Shown: piece after piece, positions 25,461 to 30,493 of the stretch
How the letters are laid out: the number at the start of each line of letters is the position of its first letter
Numbering within the stretch: the stretch's first letter is position 1
NCBI GenBank assembly: GCA_023132135.1
Contig: JAGLYR010000026.1
Coordinates: forward strand, 1 to 30,493
Reading direction: 5' to 3'
Length of the DNA: 30,493 bases
Source of the DNA: Candidatus Eiseniibacteriota bacterium
GTDB lineage: Bacteria > Arandabacterota > Arandabacteria > JAGLYR01
Notes under the pieces: generated by a model
What the model saw: only the letters and a program-made list of their open reading frames with translations
Database searches by the model: none
What the model was told of the DNA's origin: nothing
Position numbers and translations under genes: made by a program

Positions 25461-26438
25461 CTATCCCTCCGTGACCTCGACAGGTGCGAGGCCAATGTGC
25501 AGCCCCTGCAGACTGGCCGACAGCAATTCAGCCTCACCGACGATCTGCGTCTCCGACCGCGATTTCTCGGGATGTTTCCGGTTCTTCCAATCGTACGCTT
25601 CCTTGAACAGGATGTCGATCATCATGGGCTCGTCGTTCTTCAGCGCCAGATCCAGAATCGTGTTCAGTCCCCGTTCCCCTGGAGCGAGCAGCAGAACCAT
25701 CTTCCACTTCCCGGCGTCGAGGACCCAGCGGTCCCCCTCCCTCAGAGGCTTGCCGGCGATGGCAATCACCTGGCCGACGAACTTCTTGAACGTGGTATCG
25801 TCATCGTACGCAAACTCGGGCGCTCTCCGGATAGTGCCCGGTTCGCCCTTGGATGAACGCTCGGGCATTCTCTTCAGCAGATCGAGTCTCCCCACGAATT
25901 TCATCTCGAAATCAACCAGCAAGACCTCATCGAGGATCATCATCTTGTCCACGTGAACCCGGCCGTCGTGCGCGCTCATCTTGAAGACCGGGGCCGACTG
26001 CATTTTCCTGGCACGTTTGAAAAGATCCTTGAGGTTCGTCACGCCATCCAGGTGAATGCGGTAACCACCGGGCAGGACCATGTCGGAATGGCCTGTGTAG
26101 AGAACCTGCGGCACCGCCAGCGACTTGAGGTGGACGAAGTTCGGCATGAACAGTTTTTGTACGGCATTCTGCTGGACCAGGGGTCTCTTGGACTGCCGCA
26201 TCACCTCGCCGAGCGTGGCCGAGGTGTAGCTGTCGCCCACCTGCACCAGGGCGATCCAGACCGCCGCGAGGACAACAATGCCAATCACGATCGCAATGGC
26301 GACCACCCGGGCAATCGCCCCCACCCCCCATTCGGTGACCGGCTTGTGCCGATTCATGATCATCCGAACATAGTCCTGTTCCTCCGGACTCTCCTCGCCA
26401 CCGGCCCCACCGGCTTTCTCTTTGCTCTCATCCACCAT
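25461..26438 (-). CDS. Single-pass membrane protein of unknown function
   Basis: A 325-residue protein. ATG 26438 is preceded by GGAGG at about 8 nt; an in-frame ATG at 26465 lies upstream of that site and is less likely. The N-terminus is charged and cytoplasmic-looking (DESKEKAGGAGGEESPEEQD), then one membrane helix (about residues 38-62, GAIARVVAIAIVIGIVVLAA). The rest is probably outside the cytoplasm and contains LYTGHSDMVLPGGYRIHLDG, FKMSAHDGRVHVDKMMILD, and WVLDAGKWKMVLLLAPGERG. No enzyme motif is recognised. Its partner gene encodes a DUF456 membrane protein. Confidence 0.78.
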   Translation of the reverse strand: MVDESKEKAGGAGGEESPEEQDYVRMIMNRHKPVTEWGVGAIARVVAIAIVIGIVVLAAVWIALVQVGDSYTSATLGEVMRQSKRPLVQQNAVQKLFMPNFVHLKSLAVPQVLYTGHSDMVLPGGYRIHLDGVTNLKDLFKRARKMQSAPVFKMSAHDGRVHVDKMMILDEVLLVDFEMKFVGRLDLLKRMPERSSKGEPGTIRRAPEFAYDDDTTFKKFVGQVIAIAGKPLREGDRWVLDAGKWKMVLLLAPGERGLNTILDLALKNDEPMMIDILFKEAYDWKNRKHPEKSRSETQIVGEAELLSASLQGLHIGLAPVEVTEG

Positions 26439-26578
26439 CGTACTTCCCTCCTTCCCCGCAAGCACATCACGGACCGGGAGCTATTCTGCTGAAACGCCCC
26501 GGGAAATGCAAGACAATCCGAAAGATATCCACTCAATACATCCGGATGGCAGTATCTGAAACCGGTGAGAAAAGCAGA

Positions 26579-27310
26579 TCAGGAAAACCGAGGTTGCAAG
26601 TGTCTTCCAGGCCGGGTCAGAACAATCCCCCGGTTGCGGAATTCCTGAGCGATTCGGGAAACGACTTCCTCCTCCGAAAGCCCATCGGTCTGGACCCGGA
26701 ATTTCCGGCCGGTCCAGTCGGCATACCAGTCTTCGTAGAGATCCGCAATTTCCTCCAGGTACGGGTTGTCGGGAGAGAGAAGCTCCCTCTCCTGCTCTCT
26801 CCCTCGCCTCGCAATCCTGGCCCGAAGATTGGACGGAGCGGCGGACAGGAACACCATGACCCGGGGATCGGCAATTCCTTCGATTTCCGTTCTCACCAGT
26901 TCGGTGAGGGAATCGAACTGACCTGCGGTGAGGAGTCCGTAGTTGAGGTTTCGACGCGAGAAGATGCGGATGTCGTCCCACGGATGCCTCTCGATCACGG
27001 CCCGGATCCCTTCCGCGGCAATGCGCTTCAGTATCGTGGAGCGCTTCCGGATAAAGTGAACCTGCGTGTCATAGACATCCCGCCGAGCTTCTTCCACGGC
27101 TTTCCGGGAGATGGGATCGGTCCGGTCCTTGAGATTGTTGAAGAGCTCCACAGCGCGGTAGTACCGTGCAAGCACATCGCGGTCCACTGGCGAGCTGTCT
27201 ACGTCTTCCTGGAAAAACTCGTAGTCGCTCAGTTCCGCCACGCGGAATCCGATTGTCGACTTGCCGCTGGCAATCGGCCCTGTGATCACGAGGAACTCTG
27301 ACGAATCCAT
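26579..27310 (-). CDS. Deoxynucleoside kinase family protein
   Basis: A 243-residue protein of the deoxyadenosine/deoxyguanosine kinase type, which phosphorylates deoxynucleosides in the nucleotide salvage pathway in the cytoplasm. Seen in the sequence: P-loop GPIASGKST (residues 11-19), FFQEDVDSSP at the position of the usual substrate-binding acidic region, an ER-type motif in VIERHPWDDIRIFSRRN, and the lid ARIARRGREQERELL with three arginines. LEEIADLYEDWYADW matches the C-terminal helix region. Its length fits the family. The motif is ERH rather than the more usual (D/E)RS, so the preferred substrate is uncertain. The start is fixed by the P-loop close to the N-terminus; its ribosome binding site is weak. 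Confidence 0.82.
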   Translation of the reverse strand: MDSSEFLVITGPIASGKSTIGFRVAELSDYEFFQEDVDSSPVDRDVLARYYRAVELFNNLKDRTDPISRKAVEEARRDVYDTQVHFIRKRSTILKRIAAEGIRAVIERHPWDDIRIFSRRNLNYGLLTAGQFDSLTELVRTEIEGIADPRVMVFLSAAPSNLRARIARRGREQERELLSPDNPYLEEIADLYEDWYADWTGRKFRVQTDGLSEEEVVSRIAQEFRNRGIVLTRPGRHLQPRFS

Positions 27311-27564
27311 AGAATGCCTGACCCCGTGCTAGCCAGTTGACGGCACCCACCCGGTCACCAAGTAGTTCGTGTGCAGTCCAGACCCGGACGCCGCCATGCG
27401 GTCTCCACTCCCAAGTGTGCCCCTTTCCCCCATGTGAGGTCAAGCCCTGAGTTAGCCTGCGTAATGCCGCCGCGAATTGACTTTACAACCCGACGGCTAT
27501 CTCAGATACTGCTACTGTACGGCGTCGATGCAACCGGAAACCTGACCAGGCAGGAGTACACAAC
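27311..27564. other. Divergent intergenic region between kinase and secretin-N genes
   Basis: 254 bases with no supported gene. On the minus strand TTGACC (27443-27438) and CACACT (27419-27414), 18 bases apart, could be a weak promoter for the kinase gene. On the plus strand TTGACT at 27477-27482 has no well-spaced -10. CAGGAG at 27550-27555 is the ribosome binding site for the next gene. Confidence 0.35.
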
Positions 27565-27795
27565 ATGCTCAAGACTTTCTATCTCAAGCACGTCAAGGCG
27601 GAGGATGCGAGAAAGCGTATCGAGAATCTGGGCCTGGTTTCCTACTCCATCCAGATCGACACCGACGAGCGCCTCAACGCCATCACCGTGAACACACCCC
27701 ACCAGGACCTCCTCAGCCAGATAGAGCAATTCATCGACAGTATCGATGCCGACTCCCCGCCGCCGATTGACAAAGCGCAAGATCCTGTGGTATAA
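27565..27795 (+). CDS. Small orphan secretin N1-like domain protein
   Basis: A 76-residue protein with CAGGAG 9 nt before its ATG. Its sequence matches one secretin N1/N2-type domain: MLKTFYLKHVKAEDARKRIE, then IQIDTDERLNAITVNTPHQD and LLSQIEQFIDSIDA, the beta-alpha-beta pattern found in GspD/PilQ periplasmic domains. It has no signal peptide and no secretin beta-barrel. It could be a remnant of a larger gene, but upstream and downstream frames hold no further secretin sequence, or a free-standing domain acting as an adaptor. Its last codons contain the promoter of the next gene, with the TAA stop lying inside the -10 box. Confidence 0.68.
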   Translation: MLKTFYLKHVKAEDARKRIENLGLVSYSIQIDTDERLNAITVNTPHQDLLSQIEQFIDSIDADSPPPIDKAQDPVV

Positions 27796-27796
27796 T
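27767..27796 (+). promoter_or_regulatory. Consensus sigma-70 promoter for the C25 protease gene
   Basis: TTGACA (27767-27772) and TATAAT (27791-27796) are both perfect, 18 bases apart. The -10 box overlaps the stop codon of the small secretin-N gene. Transcription would start near 27803, about 50 nt before the ATG at 27854. Confidence 0.85.
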
Positions 27797-27853
27797 TCAG
27801 GCTGGGTTTTGTCTGCCGAAAATCACCTAACATGAAACGCAAGGAGGAAATTG

Positions 27854-30493
27854 ATGCCATTGCCTCCCGGGTTCGTGCGCTCGTGCGCGCCGGCCGTGAT
27901 CGTTGCCGGACTCTCGCTGGTACTGGTCGCAGCTGTTCCCGCAGCTGCCACAGTCGTGACCCACACGTACACCTTTTCTGAGCCCATGATAGAGATCCGG
28001 GACGGCTACACCTACGTCCACATGGAAGGCCTCCAGGAAATTGCCAATCCCGGTGAGCCGCTTCTTCCGATCCAGGGAGCCCGGCTTCTGCTCCCGCCAG
28101 GCGAGGAAGTTGTGCGTATTGAGGTTGTGCCCGGAGTTCGGGAAATCCTGCCCGGCGAACACCTTGTGGCCCCGGGACAAACCGAGTACCCGCTGAGTCA
28201 GGCAGGACCGTTTAACCCCACCCTGCCCAACCCGCGGATCTACGGGTCGGCCTTGGCCTTCCCGTCCGAGCTGGGGTTCTACGTGACCACCGAACGTGTG
28301 AGAGGCTACGACATCGCCTTCGTCCGCCTCTACCCGGTGGAGTACACACCTGCAACGGGCACTCTGGCATACTACAGCAGTCTGGACCTGAGGGTCGTGA
28401 CATCTCCGTCCACCGTTGCCGCGGAGCAGGCAGCCATGTTCCGCGCCGATGACCGCACCCGGGATCGTGTCGCCAGGCTCATAGACAACCCCGGTGCCGA
28501 GTACGCCTACGTGGATCCTGCGGGTCATCACAAGGGCGGCGAAAGAAACGGGGACTCCTATCCATACCTCATTGTCACTGACGATTCCTATGTCTCCATC
28601 TTCCAGGATCTGGCCGACTTCAAGACTTCGAAGGGACTGCGGACAAAGATCGTCCGCGTGGACAGCCTGACGGCCAACGTGGGCGGGAACGACGATCAAG
28701 ACCGGATCCGGAACTACATCATCGAAGCTTACCAGAATCTCGGAACCGAATACGTCCTTCTCGCAGGAGACGATGAGATCATCCCCCATCGCGGGCTCTA
28801 CGGATACGCCGGGTTCGACGAATACGACATCCCTGCAGACCTGTACTACGGCGGCCTGGACGGCAACTGGAATGCCGACGGCGACAGCCGGTGGGGCGAA
28901 CCGGCGGAGGCCGATCTGATTCCCGAGGTTCACGTGGGTCGTGCGCCGGTGGACAACACAACCGAGGCAGCCAACTTCGTCTTCAAGACTCTCAAGTACC
29001 AGCAGGATCCCGTGATCTCCGAATGCGGCAACCACCTCGTGGTGGGCGAGCTGCTATGGGACGACCCCACCTGGGGCGGGGACTACATGGAGGAGCTCCG
29101 TCTCGGGGCCTCGACGCACGGTCATACAACAGTCGGACTGCCCAATCCTTCCGAGGTGGACACTCTCTACGATCGCGGTCCATCCAACCCCACGTGGGAC
29201 AAGAACGACATAATTCCACTCATGAACGCCGGCCTTAACCAGATCCACCACCTGGGCCATTCCAGCAACACCTACACTCTGCGCATGGTGAACAGCGACG
29301 TCGATACCCGTTTCACCAACGACGGCGATAACCACAGCTTCTTCATCATCTACACCCAGGGGTGCTACTGCAACGCATTCGACAACCGCCAGTCCAACGG
29401 TAGCTACACCAGCGACGCCATCTCGGAGCACTTCGTCACAATCGAGGACGGAGCCGTGGCTTTTGTCGGCAACACGCGGTACGGCTACGGCGCTCATGAA
29501 AGCACCAACGGTTCCTCGCAGCGCTTCCATCGCCAGTTTGTGGATGCCATGTTCGGGGAAGGAATTTTCAGCATCGGTGCAACCAATGATGACTCGAAGG
29601 TGGATGTCATCCCGTTCGTCGACATGGCGGTCAATCGCTGGTGTTACTACCAGATCAATGTGATGGGCGATCCGGAGCTGCCCATCTGGTCCGATGTGCC
29701 CACCGCCCTCACCCTCACCCACGATGGAAACTGCTGGGTCGGCCAGAACGAGTACGAGGTCGTCGTCACCTCTGGACGGGGGCCCGTCGCGGATGCCTTG
29801 GTCTGCCTGAGTAGCGGGGATGGTGACGTCTACGCTGTGGGCAGAACGGACGAGGCGGGACGGGTGTACCTGGACCCAAGCCCGACTGCTCCAGGGACGG
29901 CGACCCTGGTCGTATCCGCCCAGGATTACCTTGTCGCCGAGGATACCGTGACGATCCAGACTTCGAACGATCCCTACGTGATTGTGTCGAACACAGTGGT
30001 GGACGACGATGGCAGTGGGCCCAGTTCCGGAGACGGAGACGGCTCCATCGAGGCGGGCGAGACCATCGAGCTGGATGTCGAGCTGGAGAACGTCGGGGAA
30101 ACAGGGATGACAGGCGTGTGGGCTACCCTGGCGCCGGCGGACTCCTTTGTTCAGGTATCCTCCGACACCTCCCTCTACGGAGATCTTCCGGCCCATGGGA
30201 CCAGCTATGGGAATCCTGTCTTCATCTTCACCGTGGGAGACCGTTGCCCCGACGGCCACGAGATCTCCTTTGATCTCACCATCAACGGCAGCCGTTCGCA
30301 CGGCGTGCGGCACCTGTTCTTCGAAACAGCTGCTCCAAGGATCGAGATGCTGAGCTACCAGTTCTCGGACGTCGGCTCGGGCAACGGGGACGGGTGCCTC
30401 AGCCGCACGGAAACGGTGGATCTGGCAGTCACGGTCGAGAACACCGGCGGTAACAAGGCTGTCGGCGTTGTGGGAACCCTGCTTCCGGGCAGC
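27854..30493 (+). CDS. Peptidase family C25 (gingipain-type) cysteine protease, 3' end outside window
   Basis: The ATG at 27854 follows GGAGG and opens a frame running without stop to the window edge (880 codons seen). An ATG at 27832 is in another frame. Signal peptide at about residues 9-36 (APAVIVAGLSLVLVAAVPAA). Residues about 40-230 look like the C25 propeptide (PLLPIQGARLLLPPGEEV, TERVRGYDIAFVRLYPVEY). The catalytic domain (about 235-620) has YPYLIVTDDSY, TEYVLLAGDDEIIPHRG, PEVHVGRAPVDN, the His motif IHHLGHSS (His469) and the Cys motif YTQGCYCNAFDN (Cys504, with a second Cys two residues on), then EDGAVAFVGNTRYGYGAHES and VMGDPELP. After it comes a carboxypeptidase-regulatory-like domain and at least two CARDB-like domains joined by acidic Gly/Asp linkers (DDDGSG, GDGDGSIEAGE). 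Role: secreted protease; PorU, the type IX sortase, belongs to the same family. Confidence 0.88.
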   Translation, partial: MPLPPGFVRSCAPAVIVAGLSLVLVAAVPAAATVVTHTYTFSEPMIEIRDGYTYVHMEGLQEIANPGEPLLPIQGARLLLPPGEEVVRIEVVPGVREILPGEHLVAPGQTEYPLSQAGPFNPTLPNPRIYGSALAFPSELGFYVTTERVRGYDIAFVRLYPVEYTPATGTLAYYSSLDLRVVTSPSTVAAEQAAMFRADDRTRDRVARLIDNPGAEYAYVDPAGHHKGGERNGDSYPYLIVTDDSYVSIFQDLADFKTSKGLRTKIVRVDSLTANVGGNDDQDRIRNYIIEAYQNLGTEYVLLAGDDEIIPHRGLYGYAGFDEYDIPADLYYGGLDGNWNADGDSRWGEPAEADLIPEVHVGRAPVDNTTEAANFVFKTLKYQQDPVISECGNHLVVGELLWDDPTWGGDYMEELRLGASTHGHTTVGLPNPSEVDTLYDRGPSNPTWDKNDIIPLMNAGLNQIHHLGHSSNTYTLRMVNSDVDTRFTNDGDNHSFFIIYTQGCYCNAFDNRQSNGSYTSDAISEHFVTIEDGAVAFVGNTRYGYGAHESTNGSSQRFHRQFVDAMFGEGIFSIGATNDDSKVDVIPFVDMAVNRWCYYQINVMGDPELPIWSDVPTALTLTHDGNCWVGQNEYEVVVTSGRGPVADALVCLSSGDGDVYAVGRTDEAGRVYLDPSPTAPGTATLVVSAQDYLVAEDTVTIQTSNDPYVIVSNTVVDDDGSGPSSGDGDGSIEAGETIELDVELENVGETGMTGVWATLAPADSFVQVSSDTSLYGDLPAHGTSYGNPVFIFTVGDRCPDGHEISFDLTINGSRSHGVRHLFFETAAPRIEMLSYQFSDVGSGNGDGCLSRTETVDLAVTVENTGGNKAVGVVGTLLPGS

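Noticed and set aside
27827-30313. Two long minus-strand open frames (about 402 and 419 codons) opposite the C25 protease gene
   Set aside because: The plus strand has a consensus promoter, ribosome binding site, signal peptide and intact C25 motifs across the same bases. The antisense products resemble nothing and have the composition of shadows.

Overview
The window is GC-rich, densely coding bacterial DNA with no rRNA, tRNA, CRISPR array or insertion sequence that I can see. Almost every long protein starts with a Sec signal peptide. Several end in the FlgD-like / type IX-style sorting domain (NPFNP near its start, then a GxLVRTL-like turn, W-N/D-GRD and SGxYxVR). The large ones also carry a two-part dockerin-like segment (DYDG.VDA.D, then DVGPTDD...VDFEDLM) and cohesin-like folds. 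This combination is typical of the FCB superphylum outside Bacteroidetes proper (for example Eisenbacteria, Latescibacteria and Krumholzibacteria-like lineages). That placement is inference from protein style, supported by E. coli-like -35/-10 promoters that do not look like Bacteroidetes ones.

Region 1 (1-15940, + strand) is a run of secreted surface proteins: the tail of one, a 1293-aa beta-helix protein, a 280-aa cohesin plus sorting-domain protein, a 1310-aa Ig/FN3 repeat protein, a 1616-aa protein with two GH5 mannanase-type domains, and a 540-aa GH5 enzyme. The last three are closely spaced and probably co-transcribed. The outstanding feature is in the 1616-aa protein: one complete GH5 domain sits inside a loop of another GH5 domain. 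The inner domain is an ungapped paralogue of the downstream 540-aa enzyme, and the two genes share a near-identical 136-bp patch that looks like recent gene conversion.

Region 2 (15966-22736, - strand) is a six-gene cluster: two paralogous small exported proteins, two exported beta-sandwich proteins, a TPR-secretin outer-membrane channel and a lipoprotein. It reads like a secretin-based export or surface-assembly module that I cannot match to a named system; no ATPase or inner-membrane platform is present here. A consensus-like promoter at 23078-23106 probably drives it through a leader of about 335 nt.

Region 3 (22737-24930) is a divergent intergenic region with a possible small RNA unit (about 23197-23395) and a near-perfect promoter in front of two tandem paralogous exported proteins of unknown family, closed by a terminator.

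Region 4 (24949-27310, - strand) holds a DUF456-type membrane protein, a single-pass membrane protein of unknown function and a deoxynucleoside-kinase-family protein. Region 5 (27565-30493, + strand) holds a 76-aa orphan secretin N-domain protein and the first 880 codons of a C25 (gingipain-family) cysteine protease with its own consensus promoter. C25 proteases include PorU, the type IX signal peptidase/sortase, so its presence near many sorting-domain proteins is suggestive, although this copy may simply be another secreted cargo.
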